A stretch of DNA of 21,550 nt, taken from positions 1 through 21,550 of the forward strand of contig CAAGDP010000166.1 of the NCBI GenBank assembly GCA_900768635.1, written 5' to 3'. The position numbers and the translations under genes were made by a program. Below the pieces are notes generated by a model that saw nothing but the letters and a program-made list of their open reading frames with translations, searched no databases and had not been told where the DNA came from. This document shows positions 6,182 to 14,500 of the stretch, in pieces. Source of the stretch: Enterobacterales bacterium (GTDB lineage: Bacteria > Pseudomonadota > Gammaproteobacteria > Enterobacterales > Succinivibrionaceae). Position 1 is the stretch's first letter. Every line of letters begins with the position of its first letter.

Positions 6182-6862
6182 TTATTCGTGATGATGATGT
6201 TTTCCACAGCATCTGTGTTCATGACCATCCTCATCTTTATGATGATGGTGCTTTCCGCAGCATTTGTGTTCATGTTCTTCTTCATCTTCATGATGGTGAT
6301 GATGTCTGCCGCAGCATTTATGACCATGGTCATCACCTTCTTCATCATCATGGTGATGATGATGACAGCATTTATGATGATGTTCATTTTCACAATGACC
6401 ATGGAGATGAACATGACCATGATCCTTCTCTTCAGCAGTAGGCTCACGAACATCAACAATTTCAATGGAAAAATACAGATCCACTCCTGCAAGAGGATGG
6501 TTGCCATCAATAACTACTTTATCACCGTTAATGGCACGGATCACAACCGGACGCTGTCCTTCAGCAGTCTGGGCCATGAAGGTATCACCAACATGAATTT
6601 CTTCACCGCCAAACATATCTGCAGGAATTTCCTGAACCAGAGTGTCATAATATGATCCATATCCTTCTTCAGCCTTAACCTCAGCCTTAAATTTATCTCC
6701 AGCTTCATGTCCTTCTATAGCTTTTTCAAGGCCTGGAACCAAATATTCCGTTCCCTGCATATAAGTCAGCAATGCCTTATCATCAGACTGATCAAGAATA
6801 TCGCCCTCCTTATTGCAGAGAGTATATTTTATAGTTACTACGCTGTATTTTCCTATTTTCAT
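6182..6862 (-). CDS. slyD: FKBP-type peptidyl-prolyl isomerase SlyD with extended metal-binding tail
   Basis: A 226-aa cytoplasmic prolyl isomerase and chaperone, also a Ni/Zn carrier in hydrogenase maturation in relatives. Residues 1-70 and 120-140 form the FKBP domain (V-P-G-L-E-K-A-I-E-G at 42-51). The insert-in-flap chaperone domain lies between them. From residue 148 on, the tail is almost entirely His, Cys and acidic residues: about 32 His and 9 Cys in 79 positions, with Cys pairs at 165-166, 183-184, 201-202 and 218-219. E. coli SlyD is 196 aa with a less regular tail. GGGGA before the ATG is a suitable ribosome site. It is a single-gene unit between a terminator and its own promoter. 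Confidence 0.93.
   Translation of the reverse strand: MKIGKYSVVTIKYTLCNKEGDILDQSDDKALLTYMQGTEYLVPGLEKAIEGHEAGDKFKAEVKAEEGYGSYYDTLVQEIPADMFGGEEIHVGDTFMAQTAEGQRPVVIRAINGDKVVIDGNHPLAGVDLYFSIEIVDVREPTAEEKDHGHVHLHGHCENEHHHKCCHHHHHDDEEGDDHGHKCCGRHHHHHEDEEEHEHKCCGKHHHHKDEDGHEHRCCGKHHHHE
6185..6420 (-). repeat. Tandem repeats coding for the SlyD His/Cys tail
   Basis: The 3' end of slyD consists of about four degenerate units of 51-54 bp, each coding for H-(K/R)-C-C-G-x followed by 4-5 His and an acidic linker. The Cys pairs are spaced 18, 18 and 17 residues apart. This indicates growth by in-frame duplication. Confidence 0.8.
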
Positions 6863-6929
6863 GGATTATTCCCCAAACCTTAAAACAAATGCCTGCAGCC
6901 CGTCCTTGGGCAAGCTTATCTGATAACTG

Positions 6930-6938
6930 ATTATAGCA
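6930..6938 (-). promoter_or_regulatory. Extended -10 promoter of slyD
   Basis: On the minus strand TGCTATAAT forms a perfect extended -10 element about 70 bp upstream of the slyD ATG. No good -35 hexamer is seen at standard spacing, as is common for extended -10 promoters. Confidence 0.55.
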
Positions 6939-7289
6939 CAAAAGGTTGATACTCCCGGGATGATAATGCAGTAAAAGTTTTGCGATAAAATAAGCATAAC
7001 GCTCACAGTCAAAACATCATTTCCGGTTACGGTCTGCAACCATAACATTTTGCTGAAATTTTACCCTTCAAAATTTGATCCTCAGATCACTAAAGCAGAT
7101 TTTACCTGAGGTAGAGACTAACGGATGTTGTAAACATCATCAGAGATGCACAGCACCATAAAATTGGATCCGGTTGATACAGAAATCTGTTCAGGACAGA
7201 GAGTATGCACAACAGCTGTTTGAAATGGCAGGATAACTAACCACAAAACCCCGGAGCAGATTTTCAGATAAGACAAAAGCACCGGTAAT
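6939..7289. other. Gene-free intergenic stretch between slyD and flgE
   Basis: This lies upstream of slyD and beyond the end of the flg operon. I see no open frame with a ribosome site, no hairpin followed by a T-run other than the flgE terminator next to it, and no clear RNA gene. It could hold distal regulatory sites of slyD. Confidence 0.4.
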
Positions 7290-7311
7290 AAAAAAGGGAG
7301 GTTTCCCTCCC
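7290..7311 (-). terminator. Rho-independent terminator after flgE
   Basis: On the minus strand a GGGAGG stem with loop GAAA and CCTCCC is followed by six T. It lies 29 bp past the flgE stop codon and ends the flgBCDE transcript. Confidence 0.9.
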
Positions 7312-7339
7312 ATAAAGAGCAAATTATAAACCGGGTTAA

Positions 7340-8662
7340 TTATGAGACATTTAAAATTGTCTGCATAATGTTGCTGGCAGCTTCCAAAGCCTTGGAGTTT
7401 GCCTGATAGTTACGCTGAGCAGAAATCAAATCTACCAGAGATGCTGACAAATCCACATTGGAAGATTCCAGGGAAGAATTCTTAATGGTTCCCATAGTTC
7501 CTACGCCAGGAATACCCGCAACAGCCTCACCAGATGAAACCGATTCCTTCCAGCAGGTATCACCTATCTGGGTTAAACCCTGAGGGTTGGAGAATTTTGC
7601 CAGAGCAATTTTGCCCAGTTTGTTGGTTGTACCGTTGGAATAGGTTGCATTTACCAGACCGCTGTCGTCAATATCAATACCTGTGAGCTGACCAACTGTA
7701 GAGCCATCCTGTGACAAAGAATTGACAGCAAAAGATGAAGAATACTGAGTAATACCTTCCTGAGGGAATTTGAAGACAATTACCTGTTCACCACTAGCAC
7801 CGGTTCCTACAAAATCACCAAGTTTCTTGGAAGTCACCTGCATACTATCTGATGTTTTTAAATTGCCGGTATCATCCACATATCCGGTATTTATCAGCTG
7901 ACCATTATCATCAAAAATCAGTTTGAAATTCTGATCCAGAACAGATTCCTGTTTCCCGGTAGCCACGTCTTCCATCATAATCTTCACATCCCAGGCGGTT
8001 TTTCCGGTAAGACCGGAAGAAACATCATCATCCTTGGAGAAGTAATAGGTAACAGTATGAGACTGACCAAGAGAGTCATAAACTACCACTGAAGTTGATG
8101 AATTGTAGGTAGTTGACAGTTCCGGATCGAATTTGCCGGCGGGAGCTTCATCAGATGCATTGAGATTGAGAGCTATAGTAACATTCTCAGTAGCTGTCGG
8201 TTTACCTGCAGTAGTCGGGATCTGCAGATTGGTGGTAGAATCAAGCGACTGGGAACTTACCGTACCGTCTTTATTTACCGGATATACCTGAAGATTATAT
8301 CCATTCTGGTTTACCACGAAACCCCGTTCATCAACCTGGAAGTTACCGGCACGTGAATAAATCTTATCCTTGGAATCTCCTGAAGTAAGAGCAAAGAAGC
8401 CTTCGCCGGAAATTGCCAGATCCAGAGAGTTATCAGTGCTTTCAATAGAGCCCTGGGAAAACTGCTGGGAAACAACTTCTGTCTGAACACCACTGCCCAC
8501 TGTAGTACGGGAGTTACTGAATACAGAGTTTGTATAAACATCTCCAAATTCAGCACGGGATTTCTTAAAACCAGTAGTAGCTACGTTAGCAATATTATTT
8601 GATGTTACATCCAAATCTTTTTGTGCTGCGTTTAAACCGCTCAGTGAAATATTGAAAGACAT
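7340..8662 (-). CDS. flgE: Flagellar hook protein FlgE
   Basis: A 440-aa hook subunit, exported by the flagellar type III apparatus and polymerised outside the cell on the FlgD scaffold. The N-terminal rod-type helix M-S-F-N-I-S-L-S-G-L-N-A-A-Q-K-D-L, then S-N-N-I-A-N-V-A-T-T-G-F-K at 21-33, and S-G-E-G-F-F-A-L near 85 are all typical. The C-terminal coiled coil carries L-I-S-A-Q-R-N-Y-Q-A-N near residue 415. Length is in the normal range for gammaproteobacteria. AAGGAG precedes the start. It is the last gene of the flgBCDE unit and is followed at once by a terminator, so flgF and later rod genes are not cotranscribed from here. Confidence 0.95.
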   Translation of the reverse strand: MSFNISLSGLNAAQKDLDVTSNNIANVATTGFKKSRAEFGDVYTNSVFSNSRTTVGSGVQTEVVSQQFSQGSIESTDNSLDLAISGEGFFALTSGDSKDKIYSRAGNFQVDERGFVVNQNGYNLQVYPVNKDGTVSSQSLDSTTNLQIPTTAGKPTATENVTIALNLNASDEAPAGKFDPELSTTYNSSTSVVVYDSLGQSHTVTYYFSKDDDVSSGLTGKTAWDVKIMMEDVATGKQESVLDQNFKLIFDDNGQLINTGYVDDTGNLKTSDSMQVTSKKLGDFVGTGASGEQVIVFKFPQEGITQYSSSFAVNSLSQDGSTVGQLTGIDIDDSGLVNATYSNGTTNKLGKIALAKFSNPQGLTQIGDTCWKESVSSGEAVAGIPGVGTMGTIKNSSLESSNVDLSASLVDLISAQRNYQANSKALEAASNIMQTILNVS

Positions 8663-8682
8663 AATTTGCTCCTTGATTATTA

Positions 8683-9375
8683 TTAGTTATTGCCGGCAAT
8701 TTCTAAAACTTCATCTATTCCATATTTACCCAGACCTTCCAAATTCAGAGTAGTGCCTGAAGCACCTGATCCGGTGATAACGCTCTGAACATTGCCATAA
8801 ATCTGGGAAGTAATGGTAGTTGACGTTCCGTTGACGATTCCGTTGGCTGTTACAGTGTAATAACCACTGTTGCAGATATTTCCTGCATTATCCTTGCCAT
8901 CCCATTCAAAAGGAACATTACCGCTGAAATCACCATTGCTGTAAGCTGTGTAAACAACAGCACCGGAAGCATCAGAAATACTTAAAGTAAGATTGCTTGC
9001 TCCGGAATCCCCAGTGGCCACAACTCCGGACATACCACTGCCGTTGTTATAACCGATATTGGAATTGATCAGAACTTTCTGACCAACCAGACCGGATGCC
9101 ATAAGGGCCTGTGAGGATGTAACCACACTGGACAGGCTGGAAGCTGTGGTATTAAGCTGAGTTATACCATTAACGGTAGAAATCTGAGACAACTGACTAA
9201 CCATTTCCGAGTTATCAGTAGGATTAGTTGGATCCTGATAAGACAGTTCTGTCGTAAGCAAACTCAAAAAGTCTGCCTGCGTTAAATCATAAGATCCTGT
9301 CTTATTGGATGTGGCTGTGGTACTAGCGGAAGTTCCGGTAGTTGTTGCCAGCCCTATATCGCTGTAAATGGACAT
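8683..9375 (-). CDS. flgD: Hook-assembly scaffold FlgD
   Basis: A 230-aa hook-capping protein needed for hook polymerisation and then replaced by FlgK. The N-terminal motif D-F-L-S-L-L-T-T-E-L, then Q-D-P-T-N-P, then Q-L-S-Q-I-S-T-V at about residues 36-70 is the FlgD signature. The middle and C-terminus have the beta-rich FLGD/FnIII-type part (F-E-W-D-G-K-D near residue 160). The ATG at 9375 (MSIYSD) was chosen because AGGAGG sits 6 nt upstream. The ATG 15 bp further upstream would place that site inside the gene. It lies between flgC and flgE with a 20-bp gap to each. Confidence 0.93.
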   Translation of the reverse strand: MSIYSDIGLATTTGTSASTTATSNKTGSYDLTQADFLSLLTTELSYQDPTNPTDNSEMVSQLSQISTVNGITQLNTTASSLSSVVTSSQALMASGLVGQKVLINSNIGYNNGSGMSGVVATGDSGASNLTLSISDASGAVVYTAYSNGDFSGNVPFEWDGKDNAGNICNSGYYTVTANGIVNGTSTTITSQIYGNVQSVITGSGASGTTLNLEGLGKYGIDEVLEIAGNN

Positions 9376-9395
9376 TTTTGCCTCCTGCACATACT

Positions 9396-9821
9396 TTACT
9401 TACCAATACGCAAAGTTTGTGCCAATAATGTTTTTGCCACATCGGCTATTTGAACATTAGTCTGATATGATCTGCTGGCGCTCATCATATCTGCCATTTC
9501 CTCAACCGTATTAACATTAGGTCTGAAGATATATCCATCCTCATTTGCCAGAGGATGATTAGGGTTGTATTCTCTTAATGCCGGAGCATCGCTTTCCACT
9601 ATGCCGGCAACCCTTACTCCGGAGGAAGCAGCAGAGATCTGTGTTGAACTCCGGGCCTGCTCCAGCATAGCGGCAAAAACCGGCCGACGTGCCTTGTAGG
9701 TAGTTTCCGCACTGGAGGTGATACTGTCCGCATTTGCCAAATTACTGGCTACAGTATTAAGACGCACTGACTGAGCACTCATTGCCGAACCGGCTATATC
9801 CATTACTTTCATTAAACTCAT
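9396..9821 (-). CDS. flgC: Flagellar basal-body rod protein FlgC
   Basis: A 141-aa proximal rod subunit located in the periplasmic axial structure. The N-terminus has the flagellar axial motif (S-A-M-S-A-Q, then A-S-N-L-A-N-A-D). The C-terminal helix V-N-T-V-E-E-M-A-D-M-M-S-A-S-R-S-Y-Q-T-N is typical of FlgC. The central T-Y-K-A-R-R-P-V-F segment matches family usage. Its ATG overlaps the flgB stop by 4 bp, so translation is coupled. AAGGGTG upstream serves as ribosome site. Confidence 0.94.
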   Translation of the reverse strand: MSLMKVMDIAGSAMSAQSVRLNTVASNLANADSITSSAETTYKARRPVFAAMLEQARSSTQISAASSGVRVAGIVESDAPALREYNPNHPLANEDGYIFRPNVNTVEEMADMMSASRSYQTNVQIADVAKTLLAQTLRIGK

Positions 9822-10231
9822 GACTGATCACCCTTCAATGCCTTGGTAAGTTGTGTAATTTTCTGATTTAAAAACTCCAGAGATGCCTGATAACGAAGAG
9901 CGTTTTCCAGAAATTCGGCACGCTCCGTCTGAACATCTACAGTATTTCCATCACCAGTATCCGGCTGCAATGGAACCCGGTAGAGAGTATCGGCAGCAGA
10001 AACTCCGGAAGTGCCGGGAATATGACGCTCATCAGTCCGGGTAAGATTCGCAGACTTGCTTCCCGTCAGACTCATCGCCTGAGACAAGGCTGTTTTAAAA
10101 TCCAGATCTCTGGCTTTGTAGCCTGGAGTATCGGCATTGGCAATGTTAGAGGCCAGAACTTCAGACCTTACATTGCGAACTCCCAGGGTATACTGATGAA
10201 CCCCGAAAGCCTTATCAAATGAAATCGCCAT
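9818..10231 (-). CDS. flgB: Flagellar basal-body rod protein FlgB
   Basis: A 137-aa proximal rod subunit, the first gene of the flg operon. Motifs: S-N-I-A-N-A-D-T-P-G-Y-K-A-R-D-L-D-F near residues 27-44, and a C-terminal helix that contains L-E-N-A-L-R-Y-Q-A-S-L. The ATG at 10231 (MAISFD) was chosen because GGGAG lies 8 nt upstream; a start 15 bp earlier has no ribosome site. The gene lies 36 bp downstream of a -24/-12 promoter, which implies class II-type control by sigma-54 and a flagellar activator of the FlrC/FleQ type. Confidence 0.94.
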   Translation of the reverse strand: MAISFDKAFGVHQYTLGVRNVRSEVLASNIANADTPGYKARDLDFKTALSQAMSLTGSKSANLTRTDERHIPGTSGVSAADTLYRVPLQPDTGDGNTVDVQTERAEFLENALRYQASLEFLNQKITQLTKALKGDQS

Positions 10232-10266
10232 AATTTTTACTCCCATAAACCTTTTGTATTAAACTT

Positions 10267-10282
10267 AGCAAAAGATGTGCCA
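10267..10282 (-). promoter_or_regulatory. Sigma-54 (-24/-12) promoter of flgBCDE
   Basis: On the minus strand TGGCAC-ATCTT-TTGCT matches the RpoN consensus exactly, with GG and GC separated by 10 bases. The start site would fall about 12 bp further on, leaving a leader of roughly 25 nt before the flgB ATG. Confidence 0.85.
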
Positions 10283-10311
10283 TTTTCTAGATTTGCCATC
10301 ACAGGCAAGGT

Positions 10312-10386
10312 GGCAAAATTTTGCCGTTGGGCACAGAGAAAGATCCGGGACAAGATCTGACAGATCTTTAATATTCTGATCGATCA
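10312..10386. promoter_or_regulatory. Cluster of palindromes in the flgB/Nudix intergenic region
   Basis: Three perfect palindromes lie 30-105 bp upstream of the sigma-54 promoter: GGCAAAATTTTGCC (10312-10325), AAGATCT-GAC-AGATCTT (10352-10368) and TGATCGATCA (10377-10386). Position and symmetry fit enhancer sites for a bacterial enhancer-binding protein such as an FlrC/FleQ homologue, but the binding protein is inferred. Confidence 0.45.
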
Positions 10387-10458
10387 TATTATTAATTTAT
10401 GATCAGCGGATGGAAGTGTGATTAGTTATCAGCCGTTTTCCTCCTGGTAAAACCGGAC

Positions 10459-10464
10459 TATAAT
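10459..10464 (+). promoter_or_regulatory. -10 element of the Nudix gene
   Basis: A perfect TATAAT lies 42 bp upstream of the chosen start codon. The -35 region is weak (TTTTCC at 10436-10441, 17-bp spacer). The start site near 10471 rules out the ATG at 10476 as a well-led start. Confidence 0.45.
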
Positions 10465-10505
10465 CATCTGTTGCAATGAATAAGCCGCAGGAAAAGGAAA
10501 GTACA

Positions 10506-10970
10506 ATGCGCAACACCACATTATGTTATCTGGAAAAAGAGGATTCAGTTTTAATGCTGCATCGCACGAAAAAAAACAATGATCCCAACCATAATCTGTG
10601 GCTGGGTATCGGCGGAGGCTTTGAAGAGGGAGAATCGGCGGAAGATTGTCTGGTACGGGAAGTTCTGGAGGAGACTGGACTGCAGCTTACATCCTGGAAA
10701 CTCCGGGGGATTGTGTGCTTTACCTCCACTGATTATCCCACTGAACAGATGTTTGTTTTTACCTCTGACAGCTTTCAGGGTACCCTGAAAGAATGTCCGG
10801 AGGGAGATCTTATGTGGGTAGAGCGCCGGAAAATACCGGAGCTGGAATTATGGGAAGGGGATCGAAAATTTCTTGATCTGCTGTGGAAAGACACCGGATT
10901 TTTTTCAATGAAACTGGTATATGGTACAGGAAACAAACTGCTGTCATCTCAGGTAAGATTTTATCCCTGA
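10506..10970 (+). CDS. Nudix hydrolase, MutT-like
   Basis: A 154-aa pyrophosphohydrolase of the Nudix family. The complete box G-x5-E-x7-R-E-V-x-E-E-x-G-L spans about residues 38-60 and supplies the metal-binding glutamates. The N-terminal strand (T-L-C-Y-L) and the downstream M-F-V-F-T-S match the 8-oxo-dGTP diphosphatase group in overall layout. The true substrate cannot be read from sequence; sanitising oxidised nucleotides is the usual guess. AAGGAAA sits 6 nt before the ATG at 10506, which is better than the ATG at 10476. It is divergent from flgB and convergent with menI. Confidence 0.85.
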   Translation: MRNTTLCYLEKEDSVLMLHRTKKNNDPNHNLWLGIGGGFEEGESAEDCLVREVLEETGLQLTSWKLRGIVCFTSTDYPTEQMFVFTSDSFQGTLKECPEGDLMWVERRKIPELELWEGDRKFLDLLWKDTGFFSMKLVYGTGNKLLSSQVRFYP

Positions 10971-10983
10971 AACAAGATTAGCT

Positions 10984-10997
10984 GTCAACTAGTTGAC
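10984..10997. repeat. Palindrome at the Nudix/menI gene ends
   Basis: GTCAACTAGTTGAC is a perfect palindrome covering the end of menI, 14 bp after the Nudix stop. It lacks a T-run, so its role as a terminator is doubtful. Confidence 0.35.
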
Positions 10998-11440
10998 GCC
11001 TTAAGATTAATACGCTGTTTACGCCGGCGAACCGCCAGAGTGATCCGGGATACACACAACTCATGTCCCTTTTCATTAGTAAGAGTAATATCCCAAACCT
11101 GAGTTGATATACCGATATGAACCGGTATGGCCCGAGCTGTTACTTTTTCCCCGGAAAAGGCACCATGTAGATGACTGGCATTGATTTCCAGACCAAGACA
11201 ACATTTGTCCTCGGGACAACACATATTTCCGGCGACTGATCCCAGGGTTTCCGCAAGGACGGCTGAGGCTCCTCCATGGAGCATTCCATAAGGCTGACAG
11301 GTACGATTATCCACCATCATTTCAGCTTCCAGATAATCATCCCCGGCTTTTGTAAACACTATTCCCAAATGGGAGATCATGGTATCCCTGGAAAAGGAAT
11401 TGAGATCTTCCACTGTGAAATGTCTTTTCCATATCTTCAT
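10985..11440 (-). CDS. menI: Hotdog-fold thioesterase, MenI/YdiI-like
   Basis: A 151-aa acyl-CoA thioesterase. In E. coli, MenI hydrolyses 1,4-dihydroxy-2-naphthoyl-CoA in menaquinone synthesis. The start M-K-I-W-K-R and motifs Q-P-Y-G-M-L-H-G-G-A-S-A-V-L-A-E near residue 50 (catalytic Glu in A-E), G-L-E-I-N-A-S-H and H-I-G-x3-Q-V-W match YdiI closely. It has about 14 extra basic residues at the C-terminus. The gene follows ydiJ on the same strand, and ydiI-ydiJ are also neighbours in E. coli. The ATG at 11440 was chosen by family length, but AGGAG at the ydiJ stop is well placed for a TTG at 11494, which would add 18 residues. Confidence 0.88.
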   Translation of the reverse strand: MKIWKRHFTVEDLNSFSRDTMISHLGIVFTKAGDDYLEAEMMVDNRTCQPYGMLHGGASAVLAETLGSVAGNMCCPEDKCCLGLEINASHLHGAFSGEKVTARAIPVHIGISTQVWDITLTNEKGHELCVSRITLAVRRRKQRINLKASTS

Positions 11441-11469
11441 AATCAGTTCACTATTGCCATACCATGATC

Positions 11470-11489
11470 TTCCCTGACTGATCAGGGAA
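11470..11489 (-). other. Hairpin between ydiJ and menI
   Basis: TTCCCTGA and TCAGGGAA form an 8-bp stem with a 4-nt loop, 15 nt after the ydiJ stop. No T-run follows on the minus strand, so it is more likely an mRNA-processing or translation-control hairpin than a terminator. Confidence 0.5.
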
Positions 11490-11503
11490 AGCAACAGCAG
11501 CTC

Positions 11504-14500
11504 CTATTTATCAGAAGTTAGCTGCAGATATTTGGCTATGGCCTGAACAGGATGCATAGGCTCCTTTCCTTCCATGCGTTTTACCTGACTTCTGCAGGAA
11601 TAACCTGTAACCAGACAACGATCCACACCATATTTTCTTACAGCAGGACCAAAGCTCTGATTGTAAATACGTTTTGATTCCTCCAGATGAACCTTTTCAT
11701 GTCCATACATACCGGCCATTCCGCAACAACCCACCGCCACCGGCTTAAGCTTTAATCCAAAGAAAGCCAGGATCTTCACCCAGTCATTATTGGCTGACGG
11801 CTTGAATGTTTTTTCCTGACAGTGAGTCATAAGGAAATATTCCTCATTTCCGGTGGATGATGATTGATCCTCATTTCCGGAAATATGCTTAAGCAACCAT
11901 TCCTGAAGAAGTAATACTTCAAAGGATCCCCGCTCTGCTCCCAGAATTTTCTTATATTCATCGCGATAGCAAATCACCATTGCCGGATCTATTCCCACCA
12001 GCGTAACATTCAAATCCGCAAGAGTATTCAAAAAATCGGCACCGGAGGCTGCAGTACGGGCAAAACGTTCCAGGAATCCCCGTACATGCTGCACCTTGCC
12101 ATTAGGATGGAAAGGAAGAATACACGGCTGATAGCCCAGATGTTTCATAAGTCGCAGAGCATCTGCCACTACCGGAGCATCATAACAGCTGGTAAAAGGA
12201 TCCTGCACCATAAATACTGCTTTAGAGCGCTCTTCTTCAGACATCTGTCTGACCTTCTCCAGATCAAACACCATCAGATCAAGATCGGATACCAGATCAG
12301 GAAGAGAAGGAGAACTTAAGGACGGAAGATCTGCCAGACCCATCAAATGTCTGGTGGCAAAACGGGACAGAGGATTACCCATAAGGAGATTCATGGTTTT
12401 CGGCATTTTACTCATTACCGGCAGAAGTTTTTCCACATGGGCCACACAGTAATCCCGCAGTGGTCGCTGATATCTGCGATAATAAAGATGCATAAACCGG
12501 GAACGGAAATCTGCAATATCCACCTTCACCGGACACTGATTGGAACAGGCTTTACAGGCCAGACACTGACCAAGGGCCTCCATAACCTCACAGGAAAAAT
12601 CATGTGCTCCCAGCTTGTGGCGCACTGTATTAATTTCCCGCTGAAGTAAATCCTTTATGGAAAATTTTCCTCCCTGCTGTTCTTCCTTCAGAATATCAAA
12701 ACCGCTGCGTTGCAATTCCCGCAACCATTCCCGGGCCAAAGTAGCTCTGCCCTTCGGCGACATACGGCGATCCCGGAGTAATTTGTAGGAAGGACACATA
12801 GGAGAGTTAACATCATAATTAAAGCAGGCACCATTACCGTTACAGATCATAACATCTCCGAAACCGCGCCGGACTTCCAAAGGAATTTCCCGATCGTAAG
12901 TACCGCGCTTGGGTGCATCAACTTTCACCAGTTCGTCTGAACTTCCATAAGGAGTACAGATCTTTCCCGGATTGATTTTATTAAAGGGATCAAAAACTTT
13001 CTTAACCTTGCGCAGTTCATCAAACAGATCGCCAAAATACTTGGGGCCATACTGGGATCGGAATCCTCTTCCATGTTCACCCCACATTAGACCGCCATAT
13101 TTGGCAGTAAGATCCACAATTTTTCCGGTAAGTTCCCCTAACAGCCGTTCCTGTTCCGGATCGCACATATCAAGAGCCGGACGGACATGAAGTACACCCG
13201 AATCCACATGACCAAACATGCCATAAGTAAGATTTTTAGAATCAAGAAGTTCTCTGAATTCCAGAATATAGTCAGCCAGGTGCTCCGGAGGTACGCAGGT
13301 ATCTTCGGTAAAAGCAATAGGTTTGGCATCCCCCTCGGCCTTTCCCAGAAGGCCTACAGCTTTTTTGCGCATGGCATAAACACTGAGAATTCCCTGAAGA
13401 TCAAAAGTAGACTGATAGCCAATCACACCAGCCTCTCCAGCAGAAATCTGCTCATCAAGTCTTGTGCTCAGTTCACTGACCTTTTTCTGAATTTCCTGAA
13501 GGTCATCTCCGGCAAATTCCACAATGTTAATGCCCTGCATATCCTTGTCAGGAACATCGGAAATCAAATCCCGGACGGAATACCAGATAATATCAGTCTT
13601 GGCCAGATTAAGAACTTTGGAGTCCACTGTTTCCACAGACAGACATCCTGAAGAAACAATAACCTGAGCATGACGCAATGCTGAATCAAAGCTGTCATAT
13701 TTAATATTAACCAGCGCCCGGTGTTCAGGAACCTTATTAAGCGAAAGACAGGCCTCTACCACAAAGGCCAGAGTTCCTTCACCACCGCAAATCAACCGGG
13801 AGAGATCCAGGGAATCTTCGTTAGGATCATAAACATGCATAAGATCATATCCGGTAAGGAATCTGGTGAGAGGCGGGAAGGTTGCCTCAATTTCCTGACG
13901 TTTGCCCCGGGCGATATCATAAACCGCGCGGTAAATATCACCTTCCAGTCCTGAAAGCGCAAGTTTATTCTTCAGCTCCTCACCTTTTACCGGTTTAAAT
14001 TCACATTCCGAGCCATCATAAAGAACAACTGTAACGGATTCCACATGCTGGGAAGTTTTACCGTAAACCAAAGATCCCTGACCGGAGGCATCGGTACTTA
14101 TCATGCCACCGATGGTAGCACGATTGGAGGTAGACAATTCCGGAGCAAAAAAGTATCCGGATCCCTTAAGATAGGCATTCAGCTGATCTTTTACCACGCC
14201 AGGCTGAACACGAACTGTCTGATCCTTCTTGTTATAGGAAAGAATTACATTAAGATGGCGGGACATATCCACCACTGCACCATTGTTAAGAGACTGTCCG
14301 TTGGTACCGGTGCCACCTCCCCGGGGAGTCAGCTTCACACTCTCGTATTTTTTCTGGGCAGCCAAGGAAGCCATAAGCTTTACATCGGATACAGATCTTG
14401 GAAAAAGGACACCCTGAGGCAACCACTGATAAACACTGTTATCCGTTGCCACGGCAAGACGGCTGGAATAATCAGTTTCAATATCACCCTGGAAGCCCTG

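Noticed and set aside
6188..6655. Met/Phe-rich open frame opposite slyD
   Set aside because: It is the antisense reading of the His-rich tail codons (CAT/CAC give ATG-rich frames). It has no ribosome site and an implausible composition.
13187..13651. 154-codon plus-strand frame inside ydiJ
   Set aside because: Antisense shadow of a clear full-length enzyme gene, without protein-like features.
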